A stretch of 64,000 bases of DNA from Dyella choica (GCF_003977665.1 NZ_RYYV01000002.1:62001-126000), one strand, 5' to 3'; numbered from the stretch's first letter, positions 1-8,712 are shown. Numbers and translations are program-made. Notes: generated by a model from the sequence alone, not told the origin.

Positions 1-1525
1 TGCTGTTGCCGGAAAGCATTTCCCTCCCACCGGCCAGCACCAGGCTGCCGCTGCCGCTGAGCGCACCGCTGAAGCTGCCGCTGGCGTTGCTAAGCGTGAG
101 CGTCTGGTTGCCCAGGTTGACCGCGCCGCTGCCATCGAGCGTAACGATCGATGCACCATGGGTGGTACTGCTGATGTCGAAGGTGGTCGCAGGCGCCATC
201 AGGTTCACATCGCTGGACTGCGCAATGCTGCCGGCGCCGGACAAGGCCAGCGTGCCCGTCTGGATGCTGGTGCTGCCGGTGTATGTATTGGCGCCGCTCA
301 AGGTGAGCGTGCCGGTTTGGTGGGTGCCGCCGGTGATGACTAGCGGTGCGCTGCCGGAAACAACACCCGAGATGCCAAGTGCGTTGTCGTTGCTGTTGAT
401 GGTTGTCGCGCCGTTGACGATCAACGCGCTATTGCCGAGCGACCCACCGTCGAGATTCAGGCCGCTGGCGCCGGCGACGATTGTTGCGCTCGCATTGCTG
501 GTGACTTCTACGGCACCGTTCAAGACCGAGCCGGCATTCAGCGTGAGCGTGTTGCTGCCGCTGGTGAACAACACGGCATCGCCATTGCTGCCATTGGCGC
601 CGCTCGTGTTGTAAGCGGCGCCGCCACTGCCACCGCGGCCGCCGCTGATCGTGCCGCTATTGATGAGCATCAGGTCGCTGCCGGCAACCCCATTGCCGCC
701 GCCGCCACCGGCGCCGCCGTTGGTGCCATTGCCGCTTGCGCCATTGACGTAGTAACTGCCGCCACTACCCGCGCCGCCATTGCCACCGTTGCCGCCGCTG
801 ATGCTGCCGTTGTTGGTCAGCGTGACATGGTTTGCATTCACGCCCGTACCACCCGCGCCGCCACCGCCGCTGCCGCCGACCCACGTCGAGCCCGCGGGGC
901 CCTTGGAGCCGATGCCGCCGTTACCGCCATTGCCACCGACGATGCTGTTGCCGGCAGCGTTGGTCGTCGACGCGTTGATGGCTGCGCCCAGACCGCCACC
1001 ACCACCCCCGCCGCCACCGCCATTGTTACCACCACTGAGGTTGGCAAAGGGGCCCAGCGCGCCGCCGCCACCGCCGCCGCCTTCGGTTGCGGTGGCCGCG
1101 CCGCCGCCCGCGCCGCCGGCACCGCCACTGACGTTATTCACCACGAGACCGCCGCTGCCGCCGCTTCCCGCGGGGCCGGATCCATTGGCGCCGCTGTCAT
1201 TGAAAGCGCCGCCGGCGCCGCCGTCATTGATGCCGCTATTGCTGCCCGCGCCGCCCGCGGCCGTGATGACGTGATTGGTCCAGTACGAGCCATCCGTTCC
1301 GTTTGCGCCGTTGGCACCTTGCGTGGTGGTGGCCCAAATGTCGGGAGCGGCGAGGCTGGTGCAAAGCGCCAGTACCGCGAGGCACGCGAGCGTCAGCGGG
1401 CGCCGGCGCGGCGGCGCGGCTTCGGTGTTGCCGCCTGCGCCGCCATGCGGTGAATGCACCAGCTCCGAAGCTACCTGCAGCGTGCCGAGCGCATGGTTCC
1501 AGACCAGGCAGAAAATGCGATTCAT
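1..1525 (-). CDS. Autotransporter / type V secreted glycine-rich protein, N-terminal part (runs off the window)
   Basis: The protein starts MNRIFCLVWNHALGTLQVA, a clear extended signal peptide region (ESPR) of large autotransporters and two-partner exoproteins, followed by a basic stretch (about residues 36-39, RRRP) and a hydrophobic core ending near ALCTSLAAP, so Sec export is expected. After the signal comes a long Gly/Asn/Ala-rich stretch with many GGxGG and GGNGG units (about residues 80-290). Beyond that are repeats of the LTLSGANTYTG type, the autotransporter-associated beta-strand repeat that builds a passenger beta-helix. The C-terminal beta-barrel, if present, lies outside the window. 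The high-GC repeats open long false reading frames on the plus strand. The passenger's role (adhesin or other) cannot be told. The start is placed at the ESPR methionine. Confidence 0.85.
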   Translation of the reverse strand, partial: MNRIFCLVWNHALGTLQVASELVHSPHGGAGGNTEAAPPRRRPLTLACLAVLALCTSLAAPDIWATTTQGANGANGTDGSYWTNHVITAAGGAGSNSGINDGGAGGAFNDSGANGSGPAGSGGSGGLVVNNVSGGAGGAGGGAATATEGGGGGGGALGPFANLSGGNNGGGGGGGGGGLGAAINASTTNAAGNSIVGGNGGNGGIGSKGPAGSTWVGGSGGGGAGGTGVNANHVTLTNNGSISGGNGGNGGAGSGGSYYVNGASGNGTNGGAGGGGGNGVAGSDLMLINSGTISGGRGGSGGAAYNTSGANGSNGDAVLFTSGSNTLTLNAGSVLNGAVEVTSNASATIVAGASGLNLDGGSLGNSALIVNGATTINSNDNALGISGVVSGSAPLVITGGTHQTGTLTLSGANTYTGSTSIQTGTLALSGAGSIAQSSDVNLMAPATTFDISSTTHGASIVTLDGSGAVNLGNQTLTLSNASGSFSGALSGSGSLVLAGGREMLSGNS

Positions 1526-1617
1526 GATCGGTCTCTCGATGTTGTTCGCGGCGCCGCGATGCGGCACACGTGGTGCGAAGAAGAAGGAAGCGGGTGGAAT
1601 CAGGCGATGTGCATGTG

Positions 1618-1857
1618 CTACGCGCACGGGCCATCGATGCGCAGGAACGCAGGTGCAAAAGCACGTTCGTCGATGACGTCGCGGATCACTTTCGGTGCGC
1701 GCTGGCGTGGCTCATCAGCGATGAGCGTCCGGTATTTGCGCCAAGTGCGGATCTCGCCAGGCGTGTTGCAGGCACCCACGCGAAAACGCGCGCTTGACTG
1801 CAACCACACGGCAACCGGGCGCGGCAGTCCCGGGACGAAAAGAATGCGTTTAGCCAT
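1618..1857 (-). CDS. Small hypothetical protein
   Basis: A 79-aa reading frame starting MAKRILFVPGLPRPVAVWLQ lies 92 bp upstream of the autotransporter on the same strand, so the two could be cotranscribed. It is basic, has no clear signal peptide or membrane segment, and contains a WRKYRTLIADEP stretch. I recognise no family. Overlapping frames on both strands are open here because of the base composition, so it may be spurious. Confidence 0.3.
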   Translation of the reverse strand: MAKRILFVPGLPRPVAVWLQSSARFRVGACNTPGEIRTWRKYRTLIADEPRQRAPKVIRDVIDERAFAPAFLRIDGPCA

Positions 1858-2255
1858 GGCCCCTGTATCCGATGGCGACAAAATGTTGTGACTCACGTCA
1901 CGCTTTGTTGCGGAGCGGCAAGCTTAATGGCGAATTTGGCAGATGCAAGTGCTGCTGCCCGTAAGCTGAGACGCCTGGTCAAGCGGACTTTTGATGGAGG
2001 CAAAGCTTGCCGCTTTGCGTCGGGCATGCCCGTTCGCAGTGCGACAGCTTGCTGTTGGCATGGGCCTTGGAGCGTGGCCACGGCCTGGGCTGGCACGGAA
2101 TGAAGTGGGCACGGTGATCCATGTATCCCCTGTGGATAGCAAGATGTCGGCTATCTTGAGGACAGCGCGGACCGCTGTATGTAGAACAAAAACGCTACAC
2201 GTATTGTTGCCCATCGCGCCGCAAAATTACGTCCTTTTGGAATCCTGGACTTTTC
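1858..2255. other. Intergenic region between divergent units
   Basis: About 400 bp separate the minus-strand small ORF/autotransporter unit from the plus-strand response regulator. It should carry both promoters. The last 150 bp before the regulator are noticeably AT-richer (around 2150-2250). I see no convincing inverted repeat or RNA gene. Confidence 0.4.
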
Positions 2256-2951
2256 ATGGAATTACCGGCCGCCGGCCAAGCCGCGCCCCTGATCCACGTG
2301 GCCATCGTGGAGGACGACCTCGGATTCAGCAGGGCGCTTACCGAAGCCATCGAGGGGGCGCAAGATATTCGGCTTGCCGCTACCGCTGGCACGCGCGCCG
2401 AAGGGTTAAAGCTGTTACAGGGGGCGCCGACCGATGTGTTGCTGGTGGACCTGGGCTTACCCGACGGCCCCGGCATCGATGTCATCAAAGCCGCCGTGCA
2501 GCAATGGAGTAGCTGCAGCATCATGGTCAGCACCAACTTCGGCGATGAAACCCACGTGATCCGCTCGATCGAGGCCGGTGCATCGGGTTATCTGCTGAAG
2601 GACAGTTCCTCCGCCAGGATCGTGGACGAGATTCGCAGCCTGGCCAGTGGCGGCAGCCCCATCAGTCCGATCATTGCGCGGCAGGTGCTCGTGCGATTCC
2701 GCCAAATCGGGGTGAGGGAAACAGGGCGACCGACCACGCCGGACGAAGCGCCGCAACTTCTGTCCGCGCGTGAGAAAGAATTGCTGGAACTCATTACCAA
2801 GGGATTCATGACGAATGAAATCGCCAAGCTGATGGAGCTATCGCCCTATACGGTGCGCAGCTTCGTGCGGCGCATCTATACCAAGCTCAAGGTCACCTCC
2901 AAGGCGGAAGCTATCTATGAAGCGAGAAGCCTGGGGCTGTTGACCGATTAG
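2256..2951 (+). CDS. LuxR/NarL-family response regulator
   Basis: This 231-aa protein has an N-terminal receiver domain (about residues 13-130). It shows the acidic pair in IVEDD, the phospho-acceptor Asp in LLVDLGLPDGPG and the conserved Lys in YLLKDSS. The C-terminal LuxR-type helix-turn-helix (about 165-228) is LSAREKELLELI followed by the recognition region around SPYTVRSFVRRIYTKL. It should bind DNA after phosphorylation by an unlinked histidine kinase, as none is adjacent. It is divergent from the autotransporter 730 bp away, and control of that gene is a reasonable inference. The ribosome-binding site before the ATG is weak. Confidence 0.88.
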   Translation: MELPAAGQAAPLIHVAIVEDDLGFSRALTEAIEGAQDIRLAATAGTRAEGLKLLQGAPTDVLLVDLGLPDGPGIDVIKAAVQQWSSCSIMVSTNFGDETHVIRSIEAGASGYLLKDSSSARIVDEIRSLASGGSPISPIIARQVLVRFRQIGVRETGRPTTPDEAPQLLSAREKELLELITKGFMTNEIAKLMELSPYTVRSFVRRIYTKLKVTSKAEAIYEARSLGLLTD

Positions 2952-2972
2952 CGAGCGCTATCCATCCACTGC

Positions 2973-3430
2973 ATGAAATACCGTCCTACGCCCTCTTTTG
3001 CCAACGCGGTGTTGGTTTTGTCCCTGCTGTTGCTGGTTATCGTGGGCATCTTCTATTCGGGTGCCGATAGCAAGCAACCATCGGTAGCAAGCCCGCATCT
3101 AACGCAAGCCGATTGGCAGGTTGACGATGCGCAGGCAGCTTCCAGACCGGCTATGGCGGCACCAGTTTCGCCGCGCTGCGCTGGGCCGGTCTCCTGGCCC
3201 TCGCCAACCAGCACGCCAGTCACGGCATGGTCGGCTTTATCAACCTCAAGCTGTACACCTTTGGCCTGGGTTCGACTTACCACAGCCTGCTTCGTGACGT
3301 GACCCGTGGCAGCAACCCGGCGCAGTCCGGCAGTGGCACGGGCTTCAAGGCGGTGGCCGGTTTCCACCTGGTGACCGGCTGGGGCAGCCCGGTCGGCACC
3401 GCTTTCATTAACGCGTTGACCACGCCGTAA
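2973..3430 (+). pseudogene. Remnant of a secreted S53 (sedolisin/kumamolisin) peptidase
   Basis: The first part starts MKYRPTPSFANAVLVLSLLLL, a signal-peptide-like segment of about 50 codons. From about 3137 a different frame (position 2 mod 3) encodes GYGGTSFAALRWAGLLALAN and then a typical S53 C-terminus (GFINLKLY..., VAGFHLVTGWGSPVGTAFINAL). GGTS is the nucleophile-serine motif of the family. The roughly 400 residues that should separate signal and active site (pro-domain, Glu and Asp of the triad) are missing and the two pieces are out of frame. The gene is therefore an internal deletion derivative and is not expected to be active. Confidence 0.75.
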
Positions 3431-3585
3431 GCGGGTGGCGCAGGCGTGGACCGGGTGCTTCGCCGGCGCCCGGCCCATGCCATTGGCGAACTTAAAAGCG
3501 ACCACGACAAAGCGGCTATGCAGTGCACGCCCCTCGTTATCGCCCGCGCCGCCAAGGCACTACCTCTGTTTGTCGGCCTATGAAG

Positions 3586-4923
3586 CTAAGCGTCACTAGA
3601 ACGCTTCTCGGCAGAGCGCTGAACGGCCGCCGTTGCCGTTGGGGCGCTGCTCGGCGCTGGTTGCGCCATTACAGACACCGCCTGGGCATCTTGTGAAGCT
3701 GGCTTGTCCGCAACTGGTGAATCGACTTTAGCGCTCGTTGTGAGCGCCTTATGTTTCAAGTATACGGCCTTAACTTCCGACTCGTTTGCTGCTTTTTCGC
3801 TACCGCTAAGCAGAATCTGAGTCGGAGTTGCCCGATACACCGTCGTGTGTGTATTCCCATCGTATGTTGGGCCGGCCTTTTGGCCGCCGAACTCCACACC
3901 CGGCACGCCACTGATAACCGAATACTTGCCAATTTGCTTTGAAAAAGTGACTCCGCACTGTTTGCATACCTGGTTGGGGAAGCTGGCGACAATGCCCACC
4001 AAGTTTGAATCATCTACCATTGGCCTATCGCGATGACTGTTATGCAGAGTAATAGCCATCGGCTCCGAATGGTAGGTTTGTTCAGGCCTTGGTTCTTTCT
4101 TCTCCGCGCTATTTTCCCTGGCCACGTCTATGCTTGGGGCATAAAGCAGCTTTGCGTCTTTCGCGTCCGCCTCTTTGTCCTTGTTCTTCGCCCGCCCCGC
4201 CCCGGAGACGCCTAGAGCATGGGTTGACTCCGCAGCTTCGAACGCTCTTTTTTTAGGGTCGAATTTTACTTTTATAAAATCCGAAACGACCGTATTAACT
4301 GGTGTATCGTTACCTTTTGAGTCCAACGTTTTTTTCGTTAGGAGGCCGGCCCTTTCATTGTATGTTTTTAAAAAATCATCGGGTGTTTTGGAGTCGACAC
4401 CCTTGAGCGCCTCCGATGTTGGCAATGAATGCAGCCGCCACATCGACACGGAGCCGTCCTCATTTTCCCGCAATCCAGCGATAGATCCGCGCCGAGAGCG
4501 GTACATTGTCCCGTCGCTCGACGCCCCGTCCCATGTTTGTTTTGTTTGCATCTGTGTAAGGCCAGTGACGCGCATATATTCATCTGAATCAGCACTTTTA
4601 CCGAATAATTTGCTGGAAAATTCGTGATACTTCAAGCCATGGCCTGACGCCACTTTCTTGCTTGAAAATGCGTCATGCGAAGGCTTGTACGAAGGCACTA
4701 TCTTTACTTCTTTGGCCGCATCCCACTTCTGCCTGGACTGGGCAATGGATGCAGGATTTTTCTTGCCCTCATCGTTGCCAGCGACCTTCTCCTTGGATTG
4801 CACTGCCCGTGGACGCTTGACGGACGTGATATCTTCCGCATCCTCGTCTTGAGAGCTGGTCCGACCACGCTTGGCGGGCGCCACGCCTGGCTCACGGGTC
4901 TTACTCGCATAACCTTTGCTCAT
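3586..4923 (-). CDS. Putative eCIS cargo/effector with deaminase-like zinc motif
   Basis: A 445-aa soluble protein at the downstream end of the injection-system cluster. The start MSKGYASKTREPG is chosen over an upstream alternative start because it aligns with the start of the neighbouring cargo gene (MGKSYRSRTPE). Residues 1-70 are polar and probably disordered, with two basic clusters (AKRGR at 17-21, KRPR at 36-39). Residues 285-287 are His-Ser-Glu and residues 320-323 are Cys-Lys-Gln-Cys, a spacing that fits the HxE...CxxC zinc site of the cytidine-deaminase fold used by many polymorphic toxins. The usual Pro directly before the first Cys is displaced to P316. The C-terminal 45 residues are Ala/Pro/Ser-rich. 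Base composition is clearly more AT-rich than the structural genes, suggesting separate acquisition. Known: eCIS cargo genes usually lie at the 3' end. Inferred: injected toxin acting on nucleic acid or nucleotides. No immunity gene is evident. Confidence 0.6.
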   Translation of the reverse strand: MSKGYASKTREPGVAPAKRGRTSSQDEDAEDITSVKRPRAVQSKEKVAGNDEGKKNPASIAQSRQKWDAAKEVKIVPSYKPSHDAFSSKKVASGHGLKYHEFSSKLFGKSADSDEYMRVTGLTQMQTKQTWDGASSDGTMYRSRRGSIAGLRENEDGSVSMWRLHSLPTSEALKGVDSKTPDDFLKTYNERAGLLTKKTLDSKGNDTPVNTVVSDFIKVKFDPKKRAFEAAESTHALGVSGAGRAKNKDKEADAKDAKLLYAPSIDVARENSAEKKEPRPEQTYHSEPMAITLHNSHRDRPMVDDSNLVGIVASFPNQVCKQCGVTFSKQIGKYSVISGVPGVEFGGQKAGPTYDGNTHTTVYRATPTQILLSGSEKAANESEVKAVYLKHKALTTSAKVDSPVADKPASQDAQAVSVMAQPAPSSAPTATAAVQRSAEKRSSDA

Positions 4924-5115
4924 AAAAGTGCCCCAAAAAATCAATTGAACGCGGCCGCCCGGCTGTCTAAATCGTTCTGCCACCATTCCGGCCAGATGCT
5001 CATACCTTGCGTGCTTTAAATGTCATTCCGGACCGGCTGCGGTGACTGACGGCACAATGCATCCGTAAATTGACTCGCTCCAGTCGGGATTGTTTCTCAG
5101 CCGGCTAACTTTAGG

Positions 5116-6438
5116 CTACGGGTTATAGAAGCTGTACGTAGCAAGCGATGGCGCCTGCGGGTCATCTGGGTGGTACATGGGTGGATGCCATATTTCCGCG
5201 ACATCGTTTAGCACATTGAATGATGTTATGGTTCCGCCCGTCTCAGTTATCACGCATAACGGGTCGGTTCCGACTTTGATGATTGGCGACGTAAGACCGC
5301 CTCCTAACAAGATGTGTCCTGAAGTTATATTATTATCTATAGTGGAAAACGTTGCTATCCACCCCCCGATAGGCACGGGTACGCGGTTTTTGGCGCGATC
5401 CTTTACTATGGTATCTGGCTCCACCTTTAACCACTTTCGCTTGCCGGTGCTCGAGGGTGGCTCGGTTTTAGATAGATAGCTGATAACAGGTGGCAGTTTC
5501 TTTGCGGACCTCAGGCTCTCGTCATTTCTACCAAAGCAAAACCCGTGAATGACGTGATTGTCTAGATCATTAATCAGCTCCATGTGCTGTTTTTCGCTCA
5601 ATGTCGCTGCGTCATAAACCCTTATCCGGCTCTCGAAGCGCCTCTTATTTTCCGCCTTTCCCGAAGCGTAGTACGGAATGCCCCGAGAATCCGTACGCAG
5701 GACGGCCCCAGCAGCCCCGCCCTCAAGATACATATCCAGGTCTTCATTTAAAAATATCGGTTCGACATAGTCGGGATAACGCCCCACCGCCGGATTGTCA
5801 TCCCAGTTATTGGAATGCCACGCGCCGTGAGTGCCCGACACTATGGCGATGGGTCGCTGGGTAACGCTTGCCCTTCTTTTAAAAAAATCCAATGGCATGC
5901 CGGTAGCACTGGCGCCAGCTACGGCAATAGCACTGGCAACGGCGCTCCTTGGTCTCCAACGTCCCATCTCGTAACCATAGATCGGCCGATCCGAACCCAT
6001 GACATATTGATTCTTCTGCACATTGAAACGGCCACGACCGCTTGGTGTGCGCACTTTGTGCCAGTACTTCACTGTCGGGTCACGATTGAACTCATATTCA
6101 TGCCTGGGCGGGGGGAGTACATCGGGCGCGGCTGCAGTGCTCGGATTGACGGCGCCCGTAGCGGACACGACGTTACCACCGGTTAGCCCTTGCAAAGAGG
6201 CTGGACCTCTGGCGCCGACCGGGACGCGCGCAGTGCTTGGTCGCGAAGAAATGCGCGGGCTCGGGGTGGCCTGCTCGGCCCACGCATTGCGCTGATTCGG
6301 CGCAGAAAAATCCGTCATCGTGAATGGTTCGTCATCCTCTTCATCCAAATCCTCATCGCCCGATAAAGCCCGTCCGGCATTTAGCTCGTCTAGCGCCGCG
6401 TTTAGCTCCGGGGTCCTGCTCCTATAGCTTTTGCCCAT
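5116..6438 (-). CDS. Putative eCIS cargo/effector of unknown activity
   Basis: A 440-aa protein 69 bp after the AAA+ ATPase gene, with a good GAGGAG ribosome-binding site 8 nt before the ATG. Residues 1-115 are low-complexity: an acidic patch at 27-37 (DED..DEEDDE), then Ser/Pro/Arg/Ala-rich sequence, as expected for a disordered loading leader. A folded part starts near residue 115. Recognisable points are a small Ala-rich segment at 165-180, a conserved-looking IVSGTHGAWHSNNWDDNP (199-215) with several possible catalytic His/Asp residues, and a C-terminal part from about 355 rich in beta-strands. I do not recognise the fold. Its first eleven residues resemble those of the next gene, which argues that both are loaded by the same machinery. 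AT-richer than the structural genes. Together with the neighbouring cargo gene it ends the cluster. Confidence 0.6.
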   Translation of the reverse strand: MGKSYRSRTPELNAALDELNAGRALSGDEDLDEEDDEPFTMTDFSAPNQRNAWAEQATPSPRISSRPSTARVPVGARGPASLQGLTGGNVVSATGAVNPSTAAAPDVLPPPRHEYEFNRDPTVKYWHKVRTPSGRGRFNVQKNQYVMGSDRPIYGYEMGRWRPRSAVASAIAVAGASATGMPLDFFKRRASVTQRPIAIVSGTHGAWHSNNWDDNPAVGRYPDYVEPIFLNEDLDMYLEGGAAGAVLRTDSRGIPYYASGKAENKRRFESRIRVYDAATLSEKQHMELINDLDNHVIHGFCFGRNDESLRSAKKLPPVISYLSKTEPPSSTGKRKWLKVEPDTIVKDRAKNRVPVPIGGWIATFSTIDNNITSGHILLGGGLTSPIIKVGTDPLCVITETGGTITSFNVLNDVAEIWHPPMYHPDDPQAPSLATYSFYNP

Positions 6439-6507
6439 AGCGGATACTCCTCGAATGAGTTGAGCAAAGCCCTGCGGCGATCAGCACCCAGAGATGCCCT
6501 GCTCTCT

Positions 6508-8712
6508 TTACCCGGCAATCCTGCCGATCTTGACCAATTCCCGATGCAGCGCACGCTCGATATGAGTGCACCCCACACATGAAGCCCCCTCCTCGGACGC
6601 CAGGCAAGTTGCCAGCAGTGCCGCATTCCTGATGCTGGCTCCAGTAATGGCCGCTTTGTTTGCCAAATCGGCAAAATCGATGTCATCCGCGAGCCTGACC
6701 TGTTGGGGCCAGATGCCGCGCCACATGCGTTCACGCAGCGCCACATCGGGAAAGGAAAAGCGGACGATGAAGGTCAGCCGGCGCGTGAAGGCGTCGTCCA
6801 GGTGGCTGCGATGATTGGTTGCCAACACCACCAGGCCCGGGTGGTTCTCCAGGCGCTGCAACAGATACGACACCTCTATATTGGCGTGACGATCGTGCGC
6901 GTCTTTGGTCTCGGTGCGTTTGCCGAACAGGGCGTCAGCTTCGTCGAAGAAAAGCACGCCGGAATCGGTTGCCGCCAAGTCAAAGATGCGGGAGATGTTC
7001 TTTTCCGTTTCGCCAATGAATTTATTTACCACCGTGGATAAATCGATTTTGATCAAATCCACACCCAGCGCACCCGCCAGCACTTCCGCCACCATGGTCT
7101 TGCCGGTGCCGGAATCACCATGGAACAAGGCGCTGATACCTGTGCCGTAGCCCACTTTGCGAGCGAAGCCTTGTGCCAGCACGCGGTCTTTATGCCTGAT
7201 GGTGGCGAGAATTTCCTTGAGCTGCTGCTCCAGGTCGGGACCGATGATCAGATCATCAAAGTTGCGCACCGGCGCAATGCGTTGCGCCAGCTTGCCGAAA
7301 TTCTGCTGTGAGCGCAGCCGAAACGCCGCATTCAGATCCTCGATCGTCAGCGAGGCCGTGCTTGAGCGCTGTGCTCGATGGAGATCGGCCTCGTCCAAGG
7401 TTTGCGTGAGCGTATCGAAGGACAGATGAAAGCGCTTGACCAGGGCGCCTAGATCCAAGTCCACCCCTGGCGAAGCAGCCGCTGCCGTCTGCCTAAGCTG
7501 CGAGCGCAGCAGGGCTTCGTCTGCTGCCAGCGAGCGCTCCGGCATATCCAGCAGCAGATGCGGCACCTCGCCCAGCCATACCGGCGGCGCATGAGGCTCG
7601 ATTGGGTACACCAGTGGCGAACGGTGATCAGCGATGCGGCGCGAAAATTGTGCAAACAAGCCCTGCCGAGTTTCCGCCATCGCCGGCAACGAGCGCAGCA
7701 ACAGGCAGCTGGCCCGCAGTCGTGTCTCGCGCAGGGCAAGCACCAAAACGCCCAAGGCCTCCTCGTCCTCTTTCGGCAATAGCTCCAAATCCAGGCTCAG
7801 TGTCTGCCGGTCGACCGCGGCAGCGGCTGTGGCCAGTGCGGCACCGCGGCCGCATCCCGCATATCCGCGCAGCAGCAGCACCGGGGTGGCTTGCTGCGGG
7901 GCTGCCGATGTGCCGCCGCCAAAACAAAACTGCAGGATGCGCGCCGTCAGCTCAGGGTGGCGATCCGGCATATGCGCCGGTGGCTTCAGCCATTGGGCAC
8001 ACTGCGCCAATAGCGGCGGCAAACCATTGTCATGCAAACCGGGGCGTTCGTGCCCGGCCAGAAAGTGATAGAGCGCCTTGTCGACCTGCAGGAAGGTATC
8101 TGCCCATGGATCAGCGGCATCGCCTTTGCTTTTCAGCGTCAACAAGCCATGCCTTACCAGTGGCGCCTGTGGCATCAGGCTGGCCAGCCGCAGCGTCTTT
8201 TCCATGCCGCCGCGGCACAATACGTTCAAGGCAAAATCGATGGTTGGCAAGCGTTTTCTGGCATCATCCTGGATAAAGGCGAACAGCACCGAATAGCGCG
8301 CATCGAACCAAGGCAGCAAGGCCAGCAATAGAACATCGCGCTCGAAAGGCGCAAGCCCGAAACGCTCGATCAACTGCCCCAGGCGACTGTGGCGCGCGAT
8401 CGGCTCGCTTTCCATGGCGAGCCCTTCGCGGCCTGTCTGGGCATCCGCATGTTCCTGCGCGGCCCAATACGGCCGCCCTTGAGGCTGCATCATCAGCGCG
8501 TCGATCTCTTCCGGCGCTCGTACCAGGCCCTGCATATTGTGAATATCATCCGGGCGCATCTGAGCTTGATGCAAGGCGCACTGCACCCGTAAATCGATGC
8601 GCTCCAGCTGCGCCAGCAGGCAGGACCAGTTTTCATCCTCGGACAGCACCCGAGCTTCCCGCCAAGGGGGAGCTGCTTCGTTGTCGACGCTTCTTTCAGT
8701 ATGAGTAAGCAT
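6508..8712 (-). CDS. eCIS AAA+ ATPase (Afp15/Pvc15-like)
   Basis: A 734-aa ATPase. The C-terminal AAA+ module has Walker A GDSGTGKT (532-539), Walker B VLFFDEAD (586-593), a sensor-1 Asn in ATN (631-633) and candidate arginine fingers at 644-645. A second, degenerate nucleotide-binding region precedes it: GYAGCGRG (283-290) resembles a P-loop but has Arg in place of the Lys. This double arrangement is usual for the eCIS ATPase, which is linked to loading or handling of cargo rather than to sheath recycling by ClpV. It sits 7 bp after the DUF4255 gene and directly before the two cargo genes, which fits that job. Cytosolic. Confidence 0.9.
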   Translation of the reverse strand: MLTHTERSVDNEAAPPWREARVLSEDENWSCLLAQLERIDLRVQCALHQAQMRPDDIHNMQGLVRAPEEIDALMMQPQGRPYWAAQEHADAQTGREGLAMESEPIARHSRLGQLIERFGLAPFERDVLLLALLPWFDARYSVLFAFIQDDARKRLPTIDFALNVLCRGGMEKTLRLASLMPQAPLVRHGLLTLKSKGDAADPWADTFLQVDKALYHFLAGHERPGLHDNGLPPLLAQCAQWLKPPAHMPDRHPELTARILQFCFGGGTSAAPQQATPVLLLRGYAGCGRGAALATAAAAVDRQTLSLDLELLPKEDEEALGVLVLALRETRLRASCLLLRSLPAMAETRQGLFAQFSRRIADHRSPLVYPIEPHAPPVWLGEVPHLLLDMPERSLAADEALLRSQLRQTAAAASPGVDLDLGALVKRFHLSFDTLTQTLDEADLHRAQRSSTASLTIEDLNAAFRLRSQQNFGKLAQRIAPVRNFDDLIIGPDLEQQLKEILATIRHKDRVLAQGFARKVGYGTGISALFHGDSGTGKTMVAEVLAGALGVDLIKIDLSTVVNKFIGETEKNISRIFDLAATDSGVLFFDEADALFGKRTETKDAHDRHANIEVSYLLQRLENHPGLVVLATNHRSHLDDAFTRRLTFIVRFSFPDVALRERMWRGIWPQQVRLADDIDFADLANKAAITGASIRNAALLATCLASEEGASCVGCTHIERALHRELVKIGRIAG

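Noticed and set aside
780-1274. Proline-rich plus-strand frame (poly-Pro blocks)
   Set aside because: It is the complement of the Gly-rich autotransporter repeats.
7602-8276. 224-codon plus-strand frame inside the AAA+ ATPase
   Set aside because: Antisense to a gene with intact Walker motifs; composition is typical of a shadow.
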